Positions 25,198 through 33,142 of a stretch of 64,000 nucleotides of DNA are shown here, in pieces. This DNA is from Phreatobacter cathodiphilus (GTDB taxonomy: Bacteria > Pseudomonadota > Alphaproteobacteria > Rhizobiales > Phreatobacteraceae), in NCBI RefSeq assembly GCF_003008515.1, contig NZ_CP027668.1, positions 1,728,001 to 1,792,000 of the forward strand. Direction: 5' to 3'. How positions within the stretch are numbered: the first letter of the stretch is position 1; every line of letters begins with the position of its first letter. The notes below the pieces were generated by a model. That model did no database searches. It was not told the origin of the DNA and was given only the letters and a program-made list of their open reading frames with translations. The position numbers were made by a program, and so were the translations under genes.

Positions 25198-26142
25198 TCA
25201 GCGCCGGGCCGGCGGACGCGGCTGCCAGGGGTCGAGCCCGACGCCCGCGCGCCAATGATGGGCGATGGCGTCGCGCCGCGCGAACCAGACGCCGGGAGTC
25301 GCCGCCATGTGGTCGAGCAAGCGTTCGAGCCCGCCGATGCGCGCCGGACGGCCGATGATCCTCAGGTGCAGGCCGATGGAGAGCATGCGCGGCTCGCTCG
25401 CCCCCTCCGCCAGCAGCCGGTCGAAAGCGCCGATGCAGTAGCGCGCGAAGTCGTCGGCCTGGACGAAGCCGCCGCCCGGCTGGAACCGCATGTCGTTGGT
25501 GTCGAAGGCATAGGGCAGGATCACGAGGTCGCGCCCACCTTCTTCATGTAGAAAGGGAAGATCGTCGTTGTACGCATTGGAATCGTACAAAAAGCCGCCG
25601 TGATCAAGAAGCAGGCGCCGGGTGTTCACCGAGGTCGCGGAGCGGGTGTGCCAGCCGACCGGAGGGGTACCGCCAGCGGCCGCGATGGCCCCGACGGTCT
25701 TGGCGATCACATCGCGCTCGGCCTCCTCGGCCATGTGGACGTGCTTCTCCCAGCGCCAGCCGTGGCAGGAGATCTCGTGGCCGTCGGCCACCGCCTCCTC
25801 GGCGAGCCACGGCGACAGGGCGACGGCGCGGCCGCAGGCGTTCAGCGTCGCCGCGATGCCGCGGTTCGCGAGCGCCTTGCGGATACGCGGCCAGCCCCGC
25901 CGGGTGCCGTATTCATAGTGGCTCTCCATGCACAGGTCGCGGGCACCCTCGATGCGCTCCACCGCCTCGTAGATGAACTCGTTGGCCTCGTCCCCGGCGC
26001 CGAGGGAAAGCTCGGCCCCCTCCTCCACGTTGACGACGATCGAGACGGCCAGACGCGCATCGTTCGGCCAGCGGACGACGGGTGGAGAGGCCCCATAGCC
26101 GCGGAAGTCGCGGTCGGAGGTCGGCACGGGGAACAAGGGCAT
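25198..26142 (-). CDS. PuuE-like (allantoinase-type) polysaccharide-deacetylase-fold hydrolase
   Basis: The protein has 314 residues. It follows the PuuE pattern from the N-terminus: FRGYGASPPVVRWPNDARLAVS, NVEEGAE, MESHYEYGTRRGW, and GHEISCHGWRWEKH, with the C-terminal HLRIIGRPARI. In Pseudomonas PuuE is a cofactor-independent allantoinase. It lies at the end of an ABC transporter operon of the PotABCD type, and a convergent amidohydrolase ends three bases away. A ureide substrate is the best guess; allantoin itself is not proven. Confidence 0.78.
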   Translation of the reverse strand: MPLFPVPTSDRDFRGYGASPPVVRWPNDARLAVSIVVNVEEGAELSLGAGDEANEFIYEAVERIEGARDLCMESHYEYGTRRGWPRIRKALANRGIAATLNACGRAVALSPWLAEEAVADGHEISCHGWRWEKHVHMAEEAERDVIAKTVGAIAAAGGTPPVGWHTRSATSVNTRRLLLDHGGFLYDSNAYNDDLPFLHEEGGRDLVILPYAFDTNDMRFQPGGGFVQADDFARYCIGAFDRLLAEGASEPRMLSIGLHLRIIGRPARIGGLERLLDHMAATPGVWFARRDAIAHHWRAGVGLDPWQPRPPARR

Positions 26143-26942
26143 CAGAAATCCGCGAGGCGCCTCAGACCCACCAGCCTGTCGCCGATGATGAGCGCGATCA
26201 CCGCCAGCAGGATGAGACCCGTCGAGATCGCGGCGATGACCGGATCCGGGCGCTCTTCGACGAACTGTAGCATCTGGATCGGCAGCGTCTTGGTCCAGGC
26301 GTCGGTGAAGAAGATGGAGATCGGGTAATTGTCCATCGAGGCGAGGAAGGCGAACATGGCAGAGGTGAGGAAGGCAGGCGCGAGCGCCGGCACCATCACC
26401 TTGCGCAGCGCTTTGCCGTAGGAACAGCCCAGCGTCCGCGCCGCGTCGATCAGCGTGAAGTCGAAGAGGCTGAGGGCGGCCAGCACCGTGCGCACCACAT
26501 AGGGCATGGTGATCACCACATGGGCGACGAGCAGGCTCGGCCAGGCCTCGCGCAGCCCCACCGCCTTGAACCCCTGCAGCATGGCGATGCCGACGACGAG
26601 GCCGGGCAGCATCAGCGGCGAGACGAGGAAGGTGGCGATGGCGTCGCGCCCGGAAAAGCGTCCGCGCACCAGCGCGATGGCGCAGAGCGTGCCGAGCACC
26701 AGCGACACCAGCGTCGAGAGCGTGGCGATCTGCAGCGACGTCGCGAGCGAGGGCCACAGGCCCCGCGTCGCCGGCAGCTGGTTGTACCAGCGCATCGACC
26801 AGCCCGGCGGCGGCAGGGTGAAGACCGCCGAGGAGCCGAAGGAGACCGCAACCGTCACCACCAGCGGCGTCAGCAGGAACACGATGGCGAAGAGGGCGAC
26901 GGCCCAGACCAGCGCCGAGGCGACACGTTCGATCGCCGTCAT
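26142..26942 (-). CDS. ABC transporter permease (PotC-like)
   Basis: The protein has 266 residues, six membrane helices. The conserved cytoplasmic loop is IDAARTLGCSYGKALRKVMVPALAPAFL. It shares one base with the deacetylase start and overlaps the other permease gene by four bases. It belongs to the spermidine/putrescine/iron class of ABC permeases, which also includes transporters for opines and amino acid derivatives. Confidence 0.9.
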   Translation of the reverse strand: MTAIERVASALVWAVALFAIVFLLTPLVVTVAVSFGSSAVFTLPPPGWSMRWYNQLPATRGLWPSLATSLQIATLSTLVSLVLGTLCAIALVRGRFSGRDAIATFLVSPLMLPGLVVGIAMLQGFKAVGLREAWPSLLVAHVVITMPYVVRTVLAALSLFDFTLIDAARTLGCSYGKALRKVMVPALAPAFLTSAMFAFLASMDNYPISIFFTDAWTKTLPIQMLQFVEERPDPVIAAISTGLILLAVIALIIGDRLVGLRRLADF

Positions 26943-27775
26943 TGCGAGCCCCCGAGGCGTTTGGCGAGCCAGGACGAGGCGACGACGATGGAGACGGCGA
27001 GCACCAGCAGCACCACGGCCGTCGTCGATCCCAGCGCCTCGTTGCGCATCAGCAGGAACGACCGGCCTGTCAGCGTCGCCAGCATCTGGAAGCGGTCGCC
27101 GATGAGCAGGCTCGGGATGACGAACATCGACACCGACATGGAGAAGACGAAGGCGATGCCCGAGACGAGCCCGGGCAGCGTCAGCGGCAGGAAGATGCGG
27201 CGGAAGCGGTAGAGCGGGCTCGCCCCCAGCGTCGCCCCCGCTTCCGACAGGCGTGGGTCGATCAGCTTCACCACCGAATAGATCGGCAGGATCATGAAGG
27301 GCAGGAAGACGTTGGCGGCGCCCATGACGAGGCCCGTTTCGGTGAAGAGCAGCCGCTGCGGCTCGCTCCAGATGCCGGTGCCGACGAGGAACTGCGACAC
27401 CACGCCGTCACGCCGCAGCACGATCTGCCAGGCGAAGGCCTTCACCACCACGCCGATGGAGAGCGGCAGGATGATCGCCACCAGCAGCGCCACCTGCATC
27501 AGGCCCTTGGCCCGCGCCATGGCGATGGCGACGGGAAAGCCGATGAGGAGGCAGACCAGCGTCGTCAGCAAGGCGATGCGCAACGTGTTCCAGATCACCC
27601 GCCAGGAATAGGGATCGGCGAAGAACTGCCCGAAGAGCTGGAGCGTGAAGCCCTCCGGCCCGGTGACGCTGCGCGCCAGCAGGAAGACCAGCGGCAGGGC
27701 ATAGACCAGGCCGAGATAGGCGACGGCCGGCAGGGCGAGCCAGCCGATGGGATCCCTCTGCGCGGCGCCGCTCAT
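26939..27775 (-). CDS. ABC transporter permease (PotB-like)
   Basis: The protein has 278 residues, six membrane helices, with the EAA loop LSEAGATLGASPLYRFRRIFLPLTLPGL. The ATG at 27775 overlaps the ATPase stop by four bases and is much better than the long upstream in-frame extension, which is a shadow of the ATPase gene. It pairs with the permease at 26142. Confidence 0.9.
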   Translation of the reverse strand: MSGAAQRDPIGWLALPAVAYLGLVYALPLVFLLARSVTGPEGFTLQLFGQFFADPYSWRVIWNTLRIALLTTLVCLLIGFPVAIAMARAKGLMQVALLVAIILPLSIGVVVKAFAWQIVLRRDGVVSQFLVGTGIWSEPQRLLFTETGLVMGAANVFLPFMILPIYSVVKLIDPRLSEAGATLGASPLYRFRRIFLPLTLPGLVSGIAFVFSMSVSMFVIPSLLIGDRFQMLATLTGRSFLLMRNEALGSTTAVVLLVLAVSIVVASSWLAKRLGGSQ

Positions 27776-28857
27776 GAGGCCCGGTCCGGCATGGGATAGA
27801 GCAGGGTGTCGGCGACGCGCCACGACAGGGCCAGCGTGGCGCCGGGGGTGGTGCCCGCGGGAAGGCCGGCGACGCTCTCGATCTGGATCGGCATGTCTGC
27901 CGGCGCGTCGAAATGCGCCTGGACGCGCGAGCCCTGGAAGACGACGTCGGTCAGCCGCGCGCGGATGGTGTTCTCGGCCGCGTTCTCGCCGAAGGCCATG
28001 AGTTCGGGTCGAACCGCGACGAGGACAGGGCTCCCCGCCACGAAGCGGCCGGGCGCGCGGATGCGCCCCGCGGCGGTGTCGACCGCCACCTCGCCCTCCC
28101 CCGTCGTCTCCGCCACCGTGCCGGGAATGCGCGTCGACAGGCCGACGAATTCGAGCGCGAAGGGCGTCGCCGGCTTCTTGTAGATCGTGTCGGGATCGGC
28201 GAGCTGCTCGATCCGCCCGCGGTTCATCACCGCGATGCGATCGGACATCATCAGCGCCTCGTCCTGGTCGTGGGTGACGAAGATCGCGGTGGTGCCGACC
28301 TCGCGCAGCAGCCGCTTCAGCTCGATCTGCATGGTCTCGCGCAGCTTGCGGTCGAGCGCCGAGAAGGGTTCGTCCAGCAGCATCAGCTTCGGCTTGACCG
28401 CCAGGGCCCGGGCCACCGCCACGCGCTGCTGCTGGCCGCCCGAGAGCGCCCGCACCGACCGGTCCGAGAGGTGGCTCATATGGATGAGGTCGAGGAAACG
28501 CGAGACGGTGGCGCGGATCTCCTCGCGGGACGCGCCGCGCGCCTCCAGCCCGAAGGCGACGTTCTCCGCCACGGTCAGATGCGGAAACAGGGCGTAGCTC
28601 TGAAACACCACGCCGACGTCGCGATGGTGCGGGGGCTTGGCGGAGATGTCCTCGCCGTCGAGGACGATCGAACCGGAATCGGCGGCGAGCAGGCCGGCGA
28701 CGATGCGCAGGAGCGTGGTCTTGCCGCAGCCGGAGGGGCCGAGCAGGGACACGAATTCGCCCGGTGCGACCCCGAGGTCGACACCGTCGAGCACCATGGT
28801 TCCGCCGAAGGCCTTGGCGGCGCGGCGGACATCGAGGAAAGCGGGGGTCTGGGCCAT
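27772..28857 (-). CDS. ABC transporter ATPase (PotA-like)
   Basis: The protein has 361 residues. Walker A is GPSGCGKTT, the signature motif is [15 protein letters not shown], Walker B is LMLLDEPFSALDRK and the switch histidine is in FVTHDQDEAL. A TOBE domain fills the C-terminal 120 residues (IRAPGRFVAGSPVLVAVRPE), as in PotA and FbpC. It is the energising subunit of the operon 28903-26142. Confidence 0.92.
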   Translation of the reverse strand: MAQTPAFLDVRRAAKAFGGTMVLDGVDLGVAPGEFVSLLGPSGCGKTTLLRIVAGLLAADSGSIVLDGEDISAKPPHHRDVGVVFQSYALFPHLTVAENVAFGLEARGASREEIRATVSRFLDLIHMSHLSDRSVRALSGGQQQRVAVARALAVKPKLMLLDEPFSALDRKLRETMQIELKRLLREVGTTAIFVTHDQDEALMMSDRIAVMNRGRIEQLADPDTIYKKPATPFALEFVGLSTRIPGTVAETTGEGEVAVDTAAGRIRAPGRFVAGSPVLVAVRPELMAFGENAAENTIRARLTDVVFQGSRVQAHFDAPADMPIQIESVAGLPAGTTPGATLALSWRVADTLLYPMPDRAS

Positions 28858-28902
28858 CGGATGGGCGGAGGGGCGGCGGCGGGCGCCGCCCCTCCTTGCG
28901 CC

Positions 28903-29955
28903 TTACATGGACATCTCGCGATCCCAGCGCTTCACCCAGTCGTTGCGGTTGTCCGCGACGAAGGCCCAGTCGATGGTGTGGACGGCGACGCCGGTGGGCA
29001 TGCCGGGCGGCGGCGGAACGTCCACGTTGGTCGGCAAGGCGAAGGTGGGCGGGGCGATCTTGGCCTGCACCTCGGCGCCGAGGAGCTCGTTCACATAGGC
29101 GAAGGCGAGGTCCTGGTTCGGTCCGCCCTTCACCACCGCGATTCCCGAGGGCACCGGGAAGATGCCCTCCTTCGGCGCGGCGAGCGCGATGGGGGCGCCG
29201 TCCTGCCGGCGCGCCAGGGCGAAGGAGGAGAGCGCACCGACGATCATGTGCGCCTCGCCCTGCTCCAGCAAGCTGAAGGCCTGCGGCATCTGATTGTAGA
29301 CGGTGAGCAGGTTCGGTTTGAGCGAAATGAGCTTCTTGAAGCCCGATTCCGTGTCCCGCGTCGCTTCCGCCATCGGCTTGCCGGTGGCCAGGTGCGAGGC
29401 CATGAACAGATTGGGCAGGCCTTCCGTGTTCTGCAGCGACGGAATGATGATGCGGCCCTTGTATTTCGGGTCGTAGGCCTCGGCCCAGGAGGCCGGCGGC
29501 GTCTTGATGACGTTGGTGTTGTAGGCGATGCCCTGCCAGGGCTGCAGGTAGTTCGCCCACTGCCCCTCCATGTGGACGGTGCCCGGCTTCAGCTTGGCGA
29601 GGTTCGACGCCTTGGCGGCCGTGATCGGCTCCAGCAGCTGCTCCTTCACCGCGAGGATCATCACCGGATCGTCCATCTGCACGACGGAGAGGTACGGCCG
29701 GTCCTTGTTCTTCTGCATCTTCTCGAGGTTCACCAGCGAGCGGGTGCCCTCGAAGGTCAGCTTGGCGTTGTATTTCCGCTCGAACAGCGGCGCCACATGG
29801 GCCTCGACCCAGGGCTTGTGGCTGGCAGCGCCGCCGACCACGATCTCGCGCGTCTGCGCCCGCAGCACAGAAGGCGCGGCGACCAACGCGCCGCTGACCC
29901 CGAGGCTTGCCAGCAGGCTGCGCCGATCGATCCCGTTACGGTTGAAGACTGCCAT
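28903..29955 (-). CDS. ABC substrate-binding protein (PotD/Fbp-like)
   Basis: The protein has 350 residues and a twin-arginine-type signal (DRRSLLASLGVSG). The mature protein begins REIVVGGAASHKPWVEAHVAPLFERKYNAKL and contains NVIKTPPASWAEAYDPKYKGRI, both typical of the spermidine/putrescine receptor family. A purine-rich GGAGGAGTTT-like run lies before the ATG. It is the first gene of the four-gene transport operon that ends with the PuuE-like gene. Confidence 0.88.
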   Translation of the reverse strand: MAVFNRNGIDRRSLLASLGVSGALVAAPSVLRAQTREIVVGGAASHKPWVEAHVAPLFERKYNAKLTFEGTRSLVNLEKMQKNKDRPYLSVVQMDDPVMILAVKEQLLEPITAAKASNLAKLKPGTVHMEGQWANYLQPWQGIAYNTNVIKTPPASWAEAYDPKYKGRIIIPSLQNTEGLPNLFMASHLATGKPMAEATRDTESGFKKLISLKPNLLTVYNQMPQAFSLLEQGEAHMIVGALSSFALARRQDGAPIALAAPKEGIFPVPSGIAVVKGGPNQDLAFAYVNELLGAEVQAKIAPPTFALPTNVDVPPPPGMPTGVAVHTIDWAFVADNRNDWVKRWDREMSM

Positions 29956-30117
29956 GTCGAAACTCCTCTCGCCGCGCTGTCGCCGATCCAGCCCGCGACC
30001 TCACCAACGGTCAGCAAGAGCCATGCCGTCGGGGTGATTGCCGCTCCGGCCCGCCGACCAGGGCTCTCCCGCCTGATTTTTAGGCAGCCATCGACCTGAC
30101 ACCGGGCACTCGATGCG

Positions 30118-31518
30118 TCAGCCGGCGAGGATCGCCTCCAGCGCCGCCGCCACCCTGAGCAGCTCGCGGTCGCGCCCGCGCGGCATGACGATCTGCAGGC
30201 CGAGCGGCAGACCCGCCCCGTCGAGCCCGCAGGGAATGGAGATCGCCGGCTGGCGCGTGTGGTTGAACAGCGGCGTGAACACGGCATGGCCGCGCGGTCC
30301 TACCGGCATTCCCGCGATGGTGGCGGGGCCCAGGTGCTCCACCGGCCAAGCGGCGCAGGGCGTGGTCGGTCCGATGGCGGCGTCGATCCCGCCTTCCCGG
30401 AAGAAGGCGGCGCCGGCGATCGCCACCTCCTCCGAGAGCAGCAGTGCGCGGGCGACGTCTGCACCGGAGAGCGTGAGACCGGCCGCGATTTGCGCCCCGA
30501 GGTCGGGGTCGATCAGGTCCGGCCGCTGCCGCCACGCCTCGCCGTGCAAGGCAGCGAGCCCGCTCTGCTGGATGGCACCGAGCCCCGTCTCCGCCGCGCC
30601 CGCAGGCCAGCGCGGATCGGCGTCGACGATGGCCAGGCCGGCTGCGCGCAGACTGGCGACGCAGGCATCGACGCGGGCGGCGACCTCCGGCTCCACCGGC
30701 ACATCGAGGCCCCAGCGCGGCGTGTAGGCGATCCGCATCCGGTCCGGCCGCAGGCCGCCGTCCGGCGGCAGCGGCGCCGAATGGGGATCGACGAGGCTCG
30801 TTCCCGCCATGACCTCGAAGGCGAGGGCCGTGTCCGCCACGGTGCGGGCGATGGGGCAGATGCAGGAAATGCCGAAGAAGGGCTCGGGGAAGCCGGGGCC
30901 ATAAGGAATGGCGCCGAAGGAGGGCTTCAGGCCGACGAGGCCGGTATGGGCGGGAGGACGCCGACTCGACCCGCCCGCATCGGTGCCGATCGCCAGCGGC
31001 ACCATGCCGCTCGCCACCGCCGCCACCGGTCCGCCGGAGGACCCGCCGGGCGTCATGGCGGTGTTCCAGGGATTGCGCGTCGCGCCGTGGAGAAGATTGG
31101 TGGTCTGGCCCTTGGCGGCGAATTCCGACGTGTTGGCGATGCCGACGATCACCGCCCCCGCCGCAACCAGCCTCGCCACGGCCTCGGCGTCCTCCGGCGC
31201 GATGAACGCGCGGAAAAGCATCGAACCCTGGGTGATTGGGTGACCCTTCACCCAGATATTGTCCTTGATCGCGACGGGAACCCCGGCGAGCGGTAGCCGT
31301 TCTCCCGCCGCGATGCGGGCGTCGACCGCCGCCGCGCGGCGCGCCGCGTCAGCCTCGTCGACGGAGGTGAAGGCGCCGATTTCGCCATCGAGCTCGCGAA
31401 TTCGGGCGAGCGCCCGCGCCGTCTCCGCGCCGGCCGTGCTCCGCCCCGCGTTCACCGCCGCGGCGATGGCGGCGACGGGCGGCCAGAAGGCGAAGGCGGC
31501 GGTCATGTCGATGGGCAC
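30118..31518 (-). CDS. Amidase-signature family amidase
   Basis: The protein has 466 residues. The Ser-cisSer-Lys triad of the family is visible: lysine in VAIKDNIWVKG, the Gly/Ser-rich GGSSGGPVAAVASG, and serine in TDAGGSSRRPPAHTG. The GTG start at 31518 was chosen because GGAGAG lies six bases upstream; an ATG 12 bases inside is the alternative. It lies 162 bases upstream of the PotD-like gene on the same strand and probably processes the same class of amide compounds. It is divergent from the arsR gene. Confidence 0.87.
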   Translation of the reverse strand: MPIDMTAAFAFWPPVAAIAAAVNAGRSTAGAETARALARIRELDGEIGAFTSVDEADAARRAAAVDARIAAGERLPLAGVPVAIKDNIWVKGHPITQGSMLFRAFIAPEDAEAVARLVAAGAVIVGIANTSEFAAKGQTTNLLHGATRNPWNTAMTPGGSSGGPVAAVASGMVPLAIGTDAGGSSRRPPAHTGLVGLKPSFGAIPYGPGFPEPFFGISCICPIARTVADTALAFEVMAGTSLVDPHSAPLPPDGGLRPDRMRIAYTPRWGLDVPVEPEVAARVDACVASLRAAGLAIVDADPRWPAGAAETGLGAIQQSGLAALHGEAWRQRPDLIDPDLGAQIAAGLTLSGADVARALLLSEEVAIAGAAFFREGGIDAAIGPTTPCAAWPVEHLGPATIAGMPVGPRGHAVFTPLFNHTRQPAISIPCGLDGAGLPLGLQIVMPRGRDRELLRVAAALEAILAG

Positions 31519-31604
31519 GGCGAACTCTCCGGTTGGGCCTGCCAGCAAAGCAAGTCTCGAGCCGTGCCCGCAACGCCACATTCCCCGTATCCGCGCCACA
31601 GCCC

Positions 31605-31633
31605 TTGACGCGGCGTCGCTTCACGACGATACT
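31605..31633 (+). promoter_or_regulatory. arsR promoter with leaderless start and overlapping palindrome
   Basis: TTGACG (31605-31610) and GATACT (31628-31633) are 17 bases apart. The ATG of arsR begins at 31641, eight bases after the -10, so transcription should start at or next to the A of the ATG; no Shine-Dalgarno is present. The palindrome ACTTAAGT (31631-31638) overlaps the -10 and is a natural autorepressor site. A GATACT / AGTATC pair (31628-31633, 31648-31653) frames the start codon. Confidence 0.62.
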
Positions 31634-31640
31634 TAAGTGA

Positions 31641-31988
31641 ATGCTACAGTATCAAGTCCAGCCACTCGACCGCGCCTTCCAAGCCCTCGGCGATCCCGCC
31701 CGGCGGGCCATGGTGGAGCGTCTGAGCGTTGGTCCCGCTTCGGTCAGCGACCTCGCAAGGCCGTTGCCCATGACCCTGTCGGCGGTCGTCCAGCACCTGA
31801 AGATCCTGGAGGAGGCCGGCCTCGTGAAGAGCGCGAAGGTCGGCCGCGTCCGGACCTGTTCACTCGACATCGGCGCGATGGATCGCGTCGAGAGCTGGCT
31901 CGCCGAGCGCAAGCGGTTCTGGAGCCAGCAATACGACCAGCTCGAAGCCTATCTCGCCAGGACCGCACCGGAGAACAGCGACCCATGA
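31641..31988 (+). CDS. ArsR-family transcriptional repressor
   Basis: The protein has 115 residues with the ArsR winged helix: FQALGDPARRAMVERLSVGPASVSDLARPLPMTLSAVVQHLKILEEAGLV. Only one cysteine is present (RTCSLD), so the classic metal or persulfide sensing pairs are absent. ArsR proteins followed by an SRPBCC gene are a common pair, usually autoregulated. Translation is coupled to the SRPBCC gene by ATGA overlap. Confidence 0.88.
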   Translation: MLQYQVQPLDRAFQALGDPARRAMVERLSVGPASVSDLARPLPMTLSAVVQHLKILEEAGLVKSAKVGRVRTCSLDIGAMDRVESWLAERKRFWSQQYDQLEAYLARTAPENSDP

Positions 31989-32458
31989 CCGTCACCAACG
32001 CCAGTTTCACCATCGAACGGGTGCTGAATGCGTCGCCGGCCCGCGTCTTTGCGGCCTACACGACGATCGAGGCCAAGAGCCAATGGTTCAGGGCGCCCGC
32101 CGAGATCGAGACGCTCGACCGCCACCTCGACTTTCGGCCCGGAGGCGAAGAGCGCTTCCGCGCGCGCTGGCCAGGCGGATTGGAGACCGATTTTCAGGCG
32201 ACCTACCACGACATCGTCGAGAACGAGCGGATCATCCTCGTCTACGACCTGTTCCACAACCGCGACAAGCTGTCCGTCTCGCTCCTGACGCTGGAGTTCA
32301 GGGCCGAGGGCAGCAAGACGCGCCTCCTGCACACCGAACAGGGTTCCTACCTCGTCGGTGGCGCGGAAGCCGTGCAGGGTCGTCAGCACGGAACGACCTG
32401 GCACATCGACAATCTGGTCGCGCTCATCGAAGGGCACGAACCCCGGGCCTTCTCATGA
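31985..32458 (+). CDS. SRPBCC/AHSA1-domain protein
   Basis: The protein has 157 residues, one START-like fold of the AHSA1/CalC group: FTIERVLNASPARVFAAYT at the start, DFRPGGEERFRARW in the middle and a C-terminal helix HGTTWHIDNLVALIEGHE. It forms a deep hydrophobic pocket in known members, but the ligand is unknown. It is coupled to the ArsR gene and to the GST gene by four-base overlaps, so all three are made together. Confidence 0.85.
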   Translation: MTVTNASFTIERVLNASPARVFAAYTTIEAKSQWFRAPAEIETLDRHLDFRPGGEERFRARWPGGLETDFQATYHDIVENERIILVYDLFHNRDKLSVSLLTLEFRAEGSKTRLLHTEQGSYLVGGAEAVQGRQHGTTWHIDNLVALIEGHEPRAFS

Positions 32459-33108
32459 CCATCGAACTCTTCGCCCATCCCTTCTCGTCCTACTGCCAGA
32501 AGGTGCTCATCGCCTTCTACGAGAACGACGTGCCGTTCACCTACCGCATGCTGGAGGATGAGGGCGTCGGCGACGAACTCTCCGCACTCTGGCCGATGAA
32601 GCGCTTTCCCATCTTGCGGGACGATGGCCGGGTCGTGCTGGAGGCCTCCATCGTGATCGAGCATCTCCAGAACCATCACCCGGGACCGGTGCGCCTGATC
32701 CCGGACGATCCGGATCTCGCGCTCGAGGCGCGCATGCTCGACCGCGTCTTCGACAACTACGTCATGACCCCGCAGGGCAGGTTCGTCTTCGACGCCCTGC
32801 GGCCGGCGGAGCACCGCGATCCCTTCGGCGTCGACGAGGCCCGCAGGATGCTCGACACCAGCTACGCCTGGCTCGACCGCCGCATGGCAGGCCGGACATG
32901 GGCGGTCGGAGAAAGCTTCACGCTGGCCGACTGCGCGGCGGCCCCCTCGCTGTTCTATGCCGACTGGACTCACCCGATTCCCGCCCGTTTCGAGAGCCTG
33001 CACGCCTATCGCGCGCGCTTGCTTCAGCGACCGTCCTTCGCCCGGGCGGTCGAGGAGGCGCGTCCGTTCCGGCATTATTTCCCGCTCGGCGCGCCGGACA
33101 GGGACTAG
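32455..33108 (+). CDS. Glutathione S-transferase family protein
   Basis: The protein has 217 residues. The thioredoxin-fold N-terminal domain has FAHPFSSYCQKVLIAFYEN with Ser/Cys near the GSH site and MKRFPILRDDGRVVLEASIVIEHL with the cis-Pro and Glu-Ala-Ser GSH-binding motifs. The C-terminal helical domain contains FTLADCAAAPSL. It probably conjugates or reduces an electrophile under ArsR control. Confidence 0.87.
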   Translation: MTIELFAHPFSSYCQKVLIAFYENDVPFTYRMLEDEGVGDELSALWPMKRFPILRDDGRVVLEASIVIEHLQNHHPGPVRLIPDDPDLALEARMLDRVFDNYVMTPQGRFVFDALRPAEHRDPFGVDEARRMLDTSYAWLDRRMAGRTWAVGESFTLADCAAAPSLFYADWTHPIPARFESLHAYRARLLQRPSFARAVEEARPFRHYFPLGAPDRD

Positions 33109-33142
33109 CCTACCCGCGGCGGCTCCCGGGCCTCGTCCGAGG

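Noticed and set aside
30070-30084. GCCTGATTTTTAGGC near the start of the PotD-like operon, considered as a terminator or operator
   Set aside because: The stem is only four or five bases with a T-rich loop and nothing else supports it.
31641-31988. ArsR protein considered as the repressor for the 7620-7639 dyad
   Set aside because: It has only one cysteine and lacks the pair needed for persulfide sensing, and its own promoter has a different palindrome.
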